Assembly (NCBI GenBank): GCA_963815355.1
Contig: CAWFGJ010000005.1
Span: 1-64,000, forward strand
DNA from: JAPUEK01 sp963815355
GTDB taxonomy: Bacteria; Pseudomonadota; Alphaproteobacteria; Rhodobacterales; Rhodobacteraceae
DNA: 64,000 nt
Reading direction: 5' to 3'
Position numbers and translations under genes: made by a program. Numbering within the stretch: the first letter of the stretch is position 1; every line of letters begins with the position of its first letter. Below are positions 1 through 8,780 of the stretch, piece by piece. The notes under the pieces were generated by a model. The model made no database searches and was not told the origin of the DNA. It saw only the letters and a program-made list of their open reading frames with translations.

Positions 1-8
1 CGACCAAG

Positions 9-998
9 ATGCAGCTTAACAAGGTGAAATCCCTGCTGTCGCGGCAGAAGTGGGTGGCGATTGCGGTGGCGACGATTGTGTTGGCCGGGGCGCTGTCGGT
101 GCTGTCGCCGGTGTTCCTGACGCTGTCGAACCTTCAAGCCATTCTGGTGCAGGCCAGCGTCACCGCGATCATGGCCATTGGCATGACCTTTATCATCCTG
201 ACCGCAGGTATCGACATTTCGGTCGGCGCGATCTTGTTCGTGACCTCGGCCCTGTTCGCGCAGCTGATGCTCGACACGGGCAGCTATGCTTTGGCGTTTA
301 GCGTCACGTTGGTCTGTGCGACGGCGCTTGGCACGCTGAACGGGTTTCTGGTGGTGCGTTTTGCGGTGTCGCCGCTGATCACCACGCTTGCGACCTATTC
401 GATCTATCGCGGGGCGGCCATTCACTTGACGGGCGCGCAGAACATCCCCGTCCCGCGTGAGATGGGCTTTCTGGGCAATGGCCGCATCTGGGGCATCCCG
501 TTTCCGATCCTTGTGCTTTTGGTGGTGGCGGTGCTGGGGATCTATGTTTTGAACCACACGCGGCTTGGGGTTTACGCGCGGGCGATCGGCAACTCTGATC
601 GCTCGGCGCGCGAGACGAACCTGCCGGTGCGTTGGGTGACGGTGGCCGTCTATGGCTTTAGCGGGCTGGTTGCGGGGATTGCGGGGCTGATCTTGCTGGC
701 GCGGGTGGGGGGCTTGCAATCGGGCATCGGCATCGGCGTCGAGTTCACTGTGATTGCGGCCGTCATTCTGGGCGGCACCAAGCTGACGGGCGGCTCTGGG
801 ACGGTGGTGGGGTCGGTGATCGGCGCGGTGTTTCTGGTGCTGATTGATAACGGGCTGAACCTGATGAATGCCTCGCCCTACATCTATGACATCGTGCGCG
901 GCAGCGTGCTTTTGGCGGCAGTGGCGATTGACCGCTATTCTGCGGCCCGTCAGCGGGCCTCTATCGAGGCGCAACGGGCGGCGCGCATCGCGGCCTAG
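9..998 (+). CDS. Sugar ABC transporter permease, RbsC/XylH family
   Basis: Inner-membrane permease of a carbohydrate ABC importer. The 329-residue product has the usual length for the BPD_transp_2 (RbsC) family and is made almost entirely of hydrophobic helices. Family-typical segments are visible: MTFIILTAGIDISVGAI near residue 60 and AAVILGGTKLTGGSGTVVG near residue 250. The gene begins at the window edge, so the ATPase and binding protein that should precede it cannot be seen. Downstream sugar-acid enzymes suggest that the substrate is a sugar or sugar acid, but that is inference from context. The ATG at 9 gives a full-length family member. Confidence 0.9.
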   Translation: MQLNKVKSLLSRQKWVAIAVATIVLAGALSVLSPVFLTLSNLQAILVQASVTAIMAIGMTFIILTAGIDISVGAILFVTSALFAQLMLDTGSYALAFSVTLVCATALGTLNGFLVVRFAVSPLITTLATYSIYRGAAIHLTGAQNIPVPREMGFLGNGRIWGIPFPILVLLVVAVLGIYVLNHTRLGVYARAIGNSDRSARETNLPVRWVTVAVYGFSGLVAGIAGLILLARVGGLQSGIGIGVEFTVIAAVILGGTKLTGGSGTVVGSVIGAVFLVLIDNGLNLMNASPYIYDIVRGSVLLAAVAIDRYSAARQRASIEAQRAARIAA

Positions 999-1063
999 TT
1001 AAGTTTTGGTGTGCCTAAACTTATGCCGCTTTGGTGTTTTTGCGCGAAATAGTGCCATTTTAA

Positions 1064-1115
1064 TTGACATTACCTCGGCATTGCATTCTATCAACTATAG
1101 TTTGGTATGACCAAA
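1064..1115 (+). promoter_or_regulatory. Promoter region with FadR-type GntR operator
   Basis: A perfect TTGACA hexamer sits at 1064-1069; the -10 element is less clear. At 1101-1115 a perfect palindrome TTTGGT-ATG-ACCAAA matches the TGGTnnnACCA operator form of FadR-subfamily GntR repressors, the class that commonly controls sugar-acid genes. Its centre contains the ATG at 1107, so that codon is more likely operator than start. No GntR gene is in the adjacent window, so the regulator probably lies upstream. Confidence 0.6.
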
Positions 1116-1136
1116 ATAAAATCTAGGATGATTGCG

Positions 1137-2234
1137 ATGCAGAGGATTACAGGCGTTCAGGTCCAGCTTTTCCACATCCCGCTGGCCGAGGTTTTGGTGG
1201 ATGCCAAGCACGGCGATCACCATTTCTTCGAGCTGATTACCGCCACCGTGACGCTGGACGATGGGTCGCAAGGCACCGGCTATACCTATACCGGCGGCAA
1301 GGGGGGCCATGCGATTGCGGCGATGATCAAGCATGATCTTGCGCCCTTTCTGATCGGTCGCGACGCCACGCCCATTGAGGAAATCTACGACGCCCTGCAG
1401 TGGCATGTGCATTACGTCGCGCGCGGCGGCATTGCGTCTTTTGCCATCTCGGCGGTGGATATTGCGCTGTGGGATTTGCGCGGCAAGCGGTTGGGCCAGC
1501 CGCTGTGGCAAATGGCGGGCGGGGCGGGGTCGCGCTGTCGGGCCTACTGCGGTGGGATTGATCTAAACTTTCCGCTGCCAAAACTGCTCGACAGCATCCA
1601 GAGCTATCTGGACCGCGGCTTTAACGGCGTTAAAATCAAGATCGGCCAGCCAACGCTTGCCGAGGATGTCGCGCGGATCAAGGCCGTGCGCGCGCTGATC
1701 GGGCCGGATATCGCCTTTGCCGTCGATGCCAATTACTCCATGAGCGTGCCACAAGCGATCGAGGCCGCCCGCGCCTTTGCGCCCTATGATCTGATGTGGT
1801 TCGAAGAGCCGACCATCCCCGACGATTATTTGGGCTATGCTGAAATCGCCGAGGCCACCGGAATGCCGTTGGCGATGGGTGAGAACCTGCACACGCTGCA
1901 CGAGTTCGGCTATGCGCTGGCGCAATCCAAGCTGAGCTATGTGCAGCCCGATGCCTCTAACTGCGGGGGCATTACCGGCTGGTTGCAGGTCGCCGATCTG
2001 ACCGAGCCTTATGGTCTGCCTGTGTGCAGCCACGGCATGCAAGAGCTGCACGTCAGCCTTGTCTCGGGGCGCTCGAACGCCGGTTGGATCGAGGTGCATT
2101 CCTTCCCCATCGACCAATATACCACGCGGCCCTTGGTGGTGGAAAACCATCTGGCCGTCGCCCCTGATGCCCCTGGCGTCGGCGTCAGCTTTGATTGGGC
2201 CAAACTGGCCGCCGCAACCATTCTGAAACAGTGA
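1137..2234 (+). CDS. Mandelate racemase/muconate lactonizing enzyme family protein (sugar-acid dehydratase-like)
   Basis: Enolase-superfamily enzyme, probably a dehydratase or racemase acting on a sugar acid. With the start at 1137 (preceded by AGGA at 1125-1128) it has 365 residues. The catalytic pattern is complete: KIK (K166/K168), metal ligands D197 in AVDAN, E223 in WFEEP and E249 in MGEN, then D272 and H299 in CSHGMQ. The KxK plus Asp-His dyad places it in the mandelate racemase subgroup. The exact substrate cannot be read from sequence. It is followed with 8 bases spacing by a zinc dehydrogenase and then a KduD-like dehydrogenase, consistent with dehydration to a keto-deoxy acid and later oxidation or reduction. 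Confidence 0.88.
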   Translation: MQRITGVQVQLFHIPLAEVLVDAKHGDHHFFELITATVTLDDGSQGTGYTYTGGKGGHAIAAMIKHDLAPFLIGRDATPIEEIYDALQWHVHYVARGGIASFAISAVDIALWDLRGKRLGQPLWQMAGGAGSRCRAYCGGIDLNFPLPKLLDSIQSYLDRGFNGVKIKIGQPTLAEDVARIKAVRALIGPDIAFAVDANYSMSVPQAIEAARAFAPYDLMWFEEPTIPDDYLGYAEIAEATGMPLAMGENLHTLHEFGYALAQSKLSYVQPDASNCGGITGWLQVADLTEPYGLPVCSHGMQELHVSLVSGRSNAGWIEVHSFPIDQYTTRPLVVENHLAVAPDAPGVGVSFDWAKLAAATILKQ

Positions 2235-2242
2235 GAGAGACC

Positions 2243-3277
2243 ATGACCAGCAAACGCGCCGTTTATCGTGGCAATAAAACCTTTAGCGTCGAGCAAGCAA
2301 CCGTCCCCCCACCCGCTGCGGGCGAGGTGCAGATCGACGTGGCCTATTGCGGCATTTGCGGCACCGACCTGCATATCTATCTGGGCCATATGGACCCGCG
2401 CGTGGGCTTTGAGCGCGCCGTCGGCCACGAGATGTCGGGCAAGATCGCGGCACTTGGCGCTGGTGTCACGGGGTTGGAGGTCGGGCAGAACATCGTCGTG
2501 CGGCCCTTGGATCATTGTGGCGCGTGTCCTGCATGTCTGGCAGGGCACGAACACATCTGCCACAAGCTGAAGTTCATCGGGATTGATACCGAAGGCGCGT
2601 TTCAGCAAAAGTGGAACGTGCCCGCCCATACCATTCACGTGCTGCCCGAGGGGCTTTCGTTGCAGCACGCGGCGCTGATCGAGCCGTTGGCCGTTGCCTG
2701 CCACGACATCAAGCGCGGGCGGGTTGCACAGGGCGAGGACGTGCTGGTCATCGGCGGCGGGCCGATCGGGCTTTTGGTGGCGATGGTGGCGCGGCACGCG
2801 GGCGGCAAGGTGACGATTTCCGAGATCAATGAAAACCGCCTCGCCTATGCCGAAAAGCTCGGTTTTGCGACGCTGAACCCCAAGACGTGCGATGCGGGCA
2901 AAGCGGTGCATGAAGCGACGGGCGGCAAGGGGGCGGATGTGGTGTTCGAGGTTTCGGGCAGCCAGCCCGGGGTTGACCTGATGACGGCGGCTGCGGCAAC
3001 GCGGGGGCGCATTGTCATGGTGGCGATCCATGCCAGCAAACCGACGGTCGACCTGTTCCAGTTCTTTTGGCGCGAGCTTGAGATGATGGGTGCCCGCGTT
3101 TACCACCGCGCCGACTATGACCAAGCCATGCAGCTTTTGGCCGAAGGCGTGGTTGATTGCGACAGCTTTATTACCGATGTTCAGCCCTTGGACGATATCC
3201 AGGCCGCGTTTGAGGCTTTGACGAAGAACCCCAATGCGATGAAGTCGATGATCCAGGTTTCCGAGGTGGCGCTATGA
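2243..3277 (+). CDS. Zinc-dependent medium-chain alcohol/polyol dehydrogenase
   Basis: NAD(P)-dependent dehydrogenase of the sorbitol/threonine dehydrogenase class, 344 residues. It shows the catalytic zinc site CGICGTD (C36) with GHE (H62, E63), the structural zinc cluster CGACPACLAGHEHIC (C92, C95, C98, C106) and the nucleotide-binding loop GGGPIG near residue 171. The ATG at 2243 follows a GAGAGAG ribosome binding site; a start further upstream would overlap the previous gene heavily. It sits between the enolase-superfamily enzyme and the SDR and overlaps the latter by 4 bases, so the three are probably cotranscribed and serve one sugar or sugar-acid pathway. L-idonate- or gulonate-type dehydrogenase activity is possible but unproven. 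Confidence 0.88.
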   Translation: MTSKRAVYRGNKTFSVEQATVPPPAAGEVQIDVAYCGICGTDLHIYLGHMDPRVGFERAVGHEMSGKIAALGAGVTGLEVGQNIVVRPLDHCGACPACLAGHEHICHKLKFIGIDTEGAFQQKWNVPAHTIHVLPEGLSLQHAALIEPLAVACHDIKRGRVAQGEDVLVIGGGPIGLLVAMVARHAGGKVTISEINENRLAYAEKLGFATLNPKTCDAGKAVHEATGGKGADVVFEVSGSQPGVDLMTAAAATRGRIVMVAIHASKPTVDLFQFFWRELEMMGARVYHRADYDQAMQLLAEGVVDCDSFITDVQPLDDIQAAFEALTKNPNAMKSMIQVSEVAL

Positions 3278-4044
3278 ACGTTCTGCAATCCTTTGATCTG
3301 ACGGGGAAAACGGCGCTTGTGACCGGTGCCAAGCGCGGCATTGGTCGTGGCATGGCGGTGGCTTTGGCCCAAGCGGGGGCCGATATCATCGGCGTTAGCG
3401 CCAGTCTGGAACCTTCGGGCAGCGCGGTCGAGGCGGCCGTGCAGGCCGAGGGGCGGCGCTTTCGCGGCTATCAATGCAACTTTGCCAATCGCGCTGCGGT
3501 GACGGCCTTTGCCGCTCAGGTTTTGGCCGAAAACCCGCAGATCGACATCCTTGTGAACAACGCGGGCACCATCAAGCGCGCGCCCGCGACCGAGCATGGC
3601 GACGACCTGTGGGATGAGGTGATCGAGGTCAACCTGACCTCGCAATTCGTGCTGACCCGTGAAATCGGACGGCATATGGTGGCGCGTGGGTCGGGCAAGG
3701 TGATCTTTACGGCCTCGCTGCTGACCTTTCAGGGCGGCATCACGGTGCCGGGTTATGCGGCCTCCAAGGGCGGGATTGGCCAGCTGACCAAGGCGTTTGC
3801 CAATGAATGGGCGGGCAAGGGCGTCAACGTCAACGCCATCGCGCCGGGCTATATCGACACCGACAACACCGAGGCGCTGCGCGCCGATGCGGCTCGCTCC
3901 AAGTCGATCCTGGAGCGTATTCCCGCAGGGCGCTGGGGCAAGCCCGAGGACTTTGCCGGCCCCGTGGTGTTCCTTGCCGCTGCCGCGTCCGACTATATGC
4001 ACGGCACGGTGATGACGGTCGATGGCGGCTGGATGGGGCGCTAA
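3274..4044 (+). CDS. kduD: KduD-like SDR, 2-keto-3-deoxy-gluconate 5-dehydrogenase type
   Basis: Classical short-chain dehydrogenase of 256 residues. It carries the cofactor motif TGAKRGIG, the NNAG motif and the Ser-Tyr-Lys centre (FTASLLTFQGG, then YAASK). The stretches SLLTFQGGITVPGY and NVNAIAPGY and the ending AVDGGW-like VDGGWMGR are characteristic of KduD, which interconverts 2,5-diketo-3-deoxygluconate and 2-keto-3-deoxygluconate. The start overlaps the preceding stop as ATGA, indicating translational coupling. It is the last gene of the sugar-acid operon. The KduD assignment is by remembered family resemblance; a related keto-sugar substrate is possible. Confidence 0.78.
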   Translation: MNVLQSFDLTGKTALVTGAKRGIGRGMAVALAQAGADIIGVSASLEPSGSAVEAAVQAEGRRFRGYQCNFANRAAVTAFAAQVLAENPQIDILVNNAGTIKRAPATEHGDDLWDEVIEVNLTSQFVLTREIGRHMVARGSGKVIFTASLLTFQGGITVPGYAASKGGIGQLTKAFANEWAGKGVNVNAIAPGYIDTDNTEALRADAARSKSILERIPAGRWGKPEDFAGPVVFLAAAASDYMHGTVMTVDGGWMGR

Positions 4045-4617
4045 GTTCCGCGCCGTTCCCAGAATACGCAAGCATGCAGCTTCTGCCCATCGGCGAGGCT
4101 AGGGCCGAGTTGCGCCGCAAGGCAGCAAGGTCGCCTTTGGCTGCAACCATCGCCCGCATCTGTGGGACGGCCAAGTGCGCGCCCTGTCAGCATCGTGGAA
4201 ATCTTGCCAGGTGATGCGGGTGATTTCCATTTCTCGCTGTGATGAAAACATCTGATCGGTCCTCCCGATAGGCAGAGGCAAGCGGCGTTTGTCGCGGGGG
4301 GGCGTTTCAATGAATTACGACAAGAGGCTGTCAAACCCTTAAGGTTGGGGCGCCGGGTGGCTGCGATCATTCTGAACCGTCTGCGGGGATCTGCGCTTTG
4401 ATCAGGTTCGGGCGGCCGATTAACGCTTGATGACTCCTGATGGACGATCCGGCCCTTGGCCTTTATAGGGATCTGTGCGCGTTAGCTGACCGTGCCATCC
4501 TTGCGGTTGCGTTCGACGATTGAGCCATTTCAGTCGTCCTTAGGACGACCGATGGGGATGTGTGGGCCGAAATATGCCAAACTGACACCAAATACGACCA
4601 AGTGAGATCCTCTGTAT
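4045..4617. other. 573-base gap without a recognisable gene
   Basis: No convincing coding sequence was seen on either strand; the short open frames here have no family features and unlike codon use. It contains an odd palindrome GTCGTCCT-T-AGGACGAC at 4533-4549, about 70 bases before dusA, which could be an operator or a small hairpin. The stretch looks like decayed sequence between the sugar-acid operon and dusA. Confidence 0.5.
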
Positions 4618-5637
4618 ATGACTGATTTATCAATTAAAAAAGGGTTTCACGACGCGCACCGCTTGTCGGTTGCGCCGATGATGGATTGGACGGACCGGCA
4701 TTGCCGGGTGTTTCACCGGATGATGACGCGCCGGGCGATGCTTTACACAGAGATGGTGACGGCGGCGGCGATTGTGCATGGCGCGCGGCCCCGGCTTTTG
4801 GACTTTGACGCGGTGGAGCATCCGGTGGCGTTGCAGCTGGGGGGATCGGACCCGGCAGAGCTGGCGCAGGCGGTGCGGATCGCGCGGGACTGGGGCTATG
4901 ACGAGATCAACCTCAACGTCGGCTGCCCTTCGGACCGGGTGCAATCGGGCTGTTTCGGCGCGGTGTTGATGGAGCGGCCCGCGCTGGTTGCGGACTGTCT
5001 GCGGGCGATGATCGGGGAAAGCCCGGTGCCGGTGACGGTGAAATGCCGGATCGGGGTGGATGATCAGATCCCAGAAGAGGTGTTGCCCGAGTTTCTGGCG
5101 CAGGTGGCGGGGGCGGGGGTGAACCATGTGGTGATCCATGCCCGCAAGGCGTGGCTCAAGGGGCTGAGCCCCAAGGAGAACCGCGAGATTCCGCCGCTCG
5201 ACTACGGGTTGGTGTTGCGGATGAAGGGGTTGTTTCCGCATCTGACGGTCTGTCTGAACGGGGGGGTGACCACCCTCGCACAGGCGCGTGATCTGCTGGA
5301 TCAGGGGTTGGACGGGGTGATGGTGGGGCGCGCGGCCTATCACGATCCGGGGTCGGTGCTGATCGGGGCGGATGCGCTGTGGGGGGACGACTTTGCCCCC
5401 GATGCCTTTGCAGTGGTTGACGCGATGCGCCCCTATATCACGGCGCATCTGGCGGCGGGGGGGCGGATTCACCAGATCACCCGCCATATGCTGGGCCTGT
5501 TCACCGGGCGACCGGGGGCGCGGGCATGGCGGCGGGTGATCTCGGAAGGGGCGTCGCGCCCCGGCGCGGGGCTGGGGCTGATCGACGACGCCTTGGCGGC
5601 CGTGGGTCAGGCCTCGCCCTTTGCGGCGGCGGGCTGA
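4618..5637 (+). CDS. dusA: tRNA-dihydrouridine(20/20a) synthase DusA
   Basis: FMN enzyme that reduces uridines in the D-loop of tRNA. The 339-residue product carries the DusA signatures LSVAPMMDWTDRHCR near residue 17, HPVALQLGGSDP, and INLNVGCPSDRVQSG with the catalytic cysteine, followed by VKCRIGVDD and the phosphate-binding CLNGGV and VMVGRAAY. Length is normal. It reads toward, and overlaps by 31 bases tail to tail, the efflux-pump gene on the other strand. Confidence 0.95.
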   Translation: MTDLSIKKGFHDAHRLSVAPMMDWTDRHCRVFHRMMTRRAMLYTEMVTAAAIVHGARPRLLDFDAVEHPVALQLGGSDPAELAQAVRIARDWGYDEINLNVGCPSDRVQSGCFGAVLMERPALVADCLRAMIGESPVPVTVKCRIGVDDQIPEEVLPEFLAQVAGAGVNHVVIHARKAWLKGLSPKENREIPPLDYGLVLRMKGLFPHLTVCLNGGVTTLAQARDLLDQGLDGVMVGRAAYHDPGSVLIGADALWGDDFAPDAFAVVDAMRPYITAHLAAGGRIHQITRHMLGLFTGRPGARAWRRVISEGASRPGAGLGLIDDALAAVGQASPFAAAG

Positions 5638-6809
5638 CGGCCAGAGACGACGCGCGACAACAAGAACGCCAGCGCCCCGCAAATCGCGATGGTCGCGAGC
5701 ATCGGCCGCGCGGTGCCGTCAAAGAACGGGCCGGCAAGGGCGATCATCACGCCGCCCACCAGCATTTGCAGCGTGCCCCCAAGCGATGAGGCCAGCCCCG
5801 CTTCGGCGCCGTGATCGTCCAGCGCCATGACCATCGCGGTGGGGATCACCAGCCCAAGGCAGGCGTTGGCCAGAAACAGCCCGCCGATCACCGTATAAAG
5901 CCCGATACCGCCCGGCAGCGACAACGCGAACAGCCCCAGCGTGAACAGCGCAAACCCGGTGGACGCCACCCCCATCACCCGGCGCGCGCCGAAGCGCATC
6001 CCCAACGGTCCGGCCAGTTGCGAGGCCGCAAAGAACCCGATGGCGTTGATCGCAAAGGCGAGCGAGAACCCGGTGGGCGACAGGCCGAAGGCGTTGGTAT
6101 AGACAAAGGCCGCCGAGGCGATGAACACGAAAAAGCTGGCCATGCCAAAGCCGCCAAGGAAGGTCAGGCTAAGAAACGCACGGTCGCGCATCAGCTTTTT
6201 GGTTGAGGCCCAGGTTGCCTTGGCATCAAAGCGTTGGCGCAGGTCTGTGGGCAGGGTTTCGGGCTGGCCAAAGATCAGGATCAGCAGGCTGACCCCTGAG
6301 GCGATCAGCAATGCGGCAAAGATCGCGCGCCAGCCAAAGAGCGCCATCAGCCCCGATCCGGCCAAGGGCGCCAGCATCGGCGAGACAGAGATCACCAGCA
6401 TCACCGCCGCCATCAGCTGCGTGGCGCGCGGCCCGGTGTATTGGTCGCGGATGATCGCGCGCGGCACCACCATCATCGCGGCCCCGCCCAGGCCCTGCAC
6501 GGCCCGCCCCGCGATCAGCCACGCGGTGCTGGGTGCGAAGGTGCACAGCACCGATCCCACAAAGAACACCGCAAGCCCGGCATAAAGCGGCGGTTTGCGG
6601 CCCGATTGGTCGGCCCACGGGCCATAGACCAGTTGGGCAAGGCCAAAGGCGATGAAATAGGCGGTGATGGTGGTTTGCATGTCTTGCACGCTGGCACCAA
6701 GGGCTGTGCCGATGGCGGGCATCGCGGGCAGATACATATCAATCGCAAAAGGTCCGACGCAGGACAAAAGCCCCAGCACGAGGGCAGGGCGCAGCAGTGG
6801 GGTGGTCAT
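5607..6809 (-). CDS. Bcr/CflA-type multidrug efflux MFS transporter
   Basis: Twelve-helix major facilitator exporter of about 400 residues. It has the Bcr/CflA opening PFAIDMYLPAMPAIG, the MFS loop signature GPWADQSGRKPPL between helices 2 and 3, and GRAVQGLGGAAMMVVPRAIIRD in helix 4 and beyond. The start at 6809 (MTTPLL) is preferred over an upstream ATG because it aligns with the family start and lies just before the first helix. The substrate cannot be predicted; drugs or sulfonamide-like compounds are usual for the family. It is monocistronic and divergent from the TauE/SafE gene. Confidence 0.92.
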   Translation of the reverse strand: MTTPLLRPALVLGLLSCVGPFAIDMYLPAMPAIGTALGASVQDMQTTITAYFIAFGLAQLVYGPWADQSGRKPPLYAGLAVFFVGSVLCTFAPSTAWLIAGRAVQGLGGAAMMVVPRAIIRDQYTGPRATQLMAAVMLVISVSPMLAPLAGSGLMALFGWRAIFAALLIASGVSLLILIFGQPETLPTDLRQRFDAKATWASTKKLMRDRAFLSLTFLGGFGMASFFVFIASAAFVYTNAFGLSPTGFSLAFAINAIGFFAASQLAGPLGMRFGARRVMGVASTGFALFTLGLFALSLPGGIGLYTVIGGLFLANACLGLVIPTAMVMALDDHGAEAGLASSLGGTLQMLVGGVMIALAGPFFDGTARPMLATIAICGALAFLLSRVVSGRQPAAAKGEA

Positions 6810-6960
6810 GGGGGTGCCTTTCGGGAGAACGGCCATTTCAGGAATGCAGAACGGCAGATTAATCATTTGAGCTTGAAAGGCAAGTCGGTGGCAATTTGGC
6901 CGGGAAGGCTTGGCTTTGGCCGCCTGCTCGGGCTAGACCTTTGCCCAAAGGAGACCCCTA

Positions 6961-7778
6961 TGCCCGAATTGATGACCCATTTGCCGTTGCTGATCCTGAT
7001 GCTGGCCATCGGCGCCTTTGCGGGCGTGGTGGGCGGTTTGCTGGGGGTCGGGGGCGGGATCGTGCTTGTCCCGGCGTTTTTCTATGCCTTTCAAAGCCTT
7101 GGCTATGGCGGCAACCAGTTGATGCAGATTTGCGTGGCGACATCCCTTGCGACGATTGTGGTGACCTCTATCCGGTCGGTGTCGGGGCATCACAAGAAGG
7201 GCGCGGTGGATTGGGCTGTGCTGAGGCGTTGGGGTCCGTTTCTGGTGATCGGGGCGGGTTTGGGGGTGTTCGTGGCCGCGCGGGTGTCGTCGATGACCTT
7301 GCAGGCGGTGTTTGGCGGGCTGGCGGGTGTGGCGGGGCTGTATATGGCCTTTGGTCGCGACAATTGGCGGCTGGCGCCACAGATGCCGGGCCAGCCTGCA
7401 GCGGGGGGAATTGCGGGGGTTGTGGGGTTCTTGTCGGCGCTGATGGGCATTGGCGGTGGCACCTTTGGGGTGCCGTTGATGACGCTTTACAACATGCCGA
7501 TCCACCGGGCGGTGGCGACGGCCTCGGGGTTTGGGGTGTTGATCGCGGTGCCGTCGGTGCTGGGGTTCTTGCTGGTCAAGGTCGCGGATGCGCCGCCCTA
7601 TACGGTGGGCGCGATCAGCCTGCCGGCGTTTTTCGTGGTGATCGGGACGACCTTGTTCACCACGCCTTGGGGGGTGCGGTTGGCCCATGCGATGGACCCC
7701 AAGCCGTTGAAGCGCGCCTTTGCGGTGTTCCTGACGCTGGTGGCGCTGAACATGCTGCGCAAGGTGTTTGGCTGGTAG
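6961..7778 (+). CDS. TauE/SafE family sulfite/organosulfonate exporter
   Basis: Polytopic membrane protein of 272 residues with the two-fold TauE/SafE repeat: GVVGGLLGVGGGIVLVP near residue 20 and GFLSALMGIGGGTFGVP near residue 160. The ATG at 6961 has a good AAGGAG site at 6949-6954. Members export sulfite, sulfoacetate or similar anions. No sulfonate catabolic gene is adjacent, so the substrate is open; a link to the sulfide genes at 32-34 kb is only a guess. The next gene starts 7 bases after its stop. Confidence 0.9.
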
Positions 7779-7785
7779 GGCGGGG

Positions 7786-8544
7786 ATGGCAAGCGCGGGC
7801 ATGACGCCGGTCGGGGCCGGTCCGGGTTGGCGCAGGGTCAGCGCGCATCCGGATCTGGCGGCTTGGGCGGCGGCGGCGCGGCCTTTGGCCGAGCGCGCCC
7901 TGGCTGAGACGGCAGAGCCGTTGCGCTGTGGCGGGACCTGGGCGGTGGGGCTGGATCTGTTGCCCAATGCGGCGGATGGGGCGGTGGCCGGGGTGGCTTT
8001 GCCTTGGGAGGTGTTGGGCCTTGCGCCCACGCCCTTGCACCGCGCGCAGCTGTCGGCGGTGTGGCCGGGCTATCCGCGCCCCTCACCCGAGGAAAGCGAC
8101 AGCGCCTTTCGGTTCCGCCTGACCCGCGATGCCGCCCATCTGGACGGCTTGCTGCCCGTGGGGCCCGCGCGCCAGCGGATGGTGAAAGAGCCGCACGGCT
8201 GGATTCTGGGCCTGCCTTTGGGGACGGTGACCATGTCGCCGCTCGTGGTGTGGGAGGGCAGTGCCGAGGTGTTGCGCGCCGGTTTGCGGGAGGCCTTGCA
8301 GGACCATCCGCCCGAAGATTGGGGCGCGGTGGATCTGACGGAGGCCTATGCGCAGGCGCGTCGCACGGTGTTTGGCACCTGCCGGCGGGTGGAGGTTCCT
8401 GTCGTGGCGGGGGAGGCGGTGGTGATGCACCGTCTGTGCCTGCACGGGGTTGCCCCTTGGGCGGGCAGTGCCGTGGGGCCGCGGGTGATTGCCTATTTCC
8501 GGCCAGAGCTTGCGTCGGTGGAGGCGTGGTTGCTGGCGCCTTAG
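7786..8544 (+). CDS. Putative Fe(II)/2-oxoglutarate (phytanoyl-CoA-like) dioxygenase
   Basis: Protein of 252 residues that I do not recognise by name. It contains a plausible dioxygenase triad: an HxD pair in AAHLDGLLP (about residue 121), a distal histidine in CLHGVAPW and an arginine in GPRVIAYFRPE, in the order and spacing expected for phytanoyl-CoA-dioxygenase-like enzymes; MSPLVVWEGS also fits that fold. The ATG at 7786 follows an AGGGCGGGG stretch; a TTG at 7768 would overlap TauE/SafE. It is probably cotranscribed with TauE/SafE and ends 4 bases inside the convergent DUF1289 gene. Confidence 0.6.
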   Translation: MASAGMTPVGAGPGWRRVSAHPDLAAWAAAARPLAERALAETAEPLRCGGTWAVGLDLLPNAADGAVAGVALPWEVLGLAPTPLHRAQLSAVWPGYPRPSPEESDSAFRFRLTRDAAHLDGLLPVGPARQRMVKEPHGWILGLPLGTVTMSPLVVWEGSAEVLRAGLREALQDHPPEDWGAVDLTEAYAQARRTVFGTCRRVEVPVVAGEAVVMHRLCLHGVAPWAGSAVGPRVIAYFRPELASVEAWLLAP

Positions 8545-8780
8545 GTGGTGCGGCCCAGACGGCCGCCCCGGCGTTTTTGCAGGCGGGGGGCGCGGGCGGG
8601 CAGGTCGGCCATGATTGCGCGGCGTTCCTGCGGGGTGTAGCGCGACCAGCCGGAGATTTCGTCAATGCTGCGCAGGCAGCCGACGCAAATGCGTTCCTCA
8701 GGATGGACAACGCACAGCTTGACGCAGGGGCTTTCGACCTCATTGCGCTGCCAGATCGCGTTGTTGCTTTCTTCGTTCAT
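8541..8780 (-). CDS. DUF1289 domain protein, small Cys-rich
   Basis: Seventy-nine-residue protein with the DUF1289 pattern ESPCVKLCVVHPEERICVGC, in which four cysteines could bind a metal or cluster, followed by an EISGW-Y-x6-R segment. Function is unknown. It overlaps the end of ruvX by 4 bases, so ccmI, ruvX and this gene form one leftward operon. Confidence 0.85.
   Translation of the reverse strand: MNEESNNAIWQRNEVESPCVKLCVVHPEERICVGCLRSIDEISGWSRYTPQERRAIMADLPARAPRLQKRRGGRLGRTT

Noticed and set aside
1107..1136. Earlier start codon for the enolase-superfamily gene
   Set aside because: The ATG sits in the centre of an operator-like palindrome and adds residues not expected in the family; 1137 has a better ribosome site.
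4041..4370. 109-codon frame on the - strand in the gap before dusA
   Set aside because: No ribosome site, no family resemblance and atypical composition; kept only as part of the non-coding gap.
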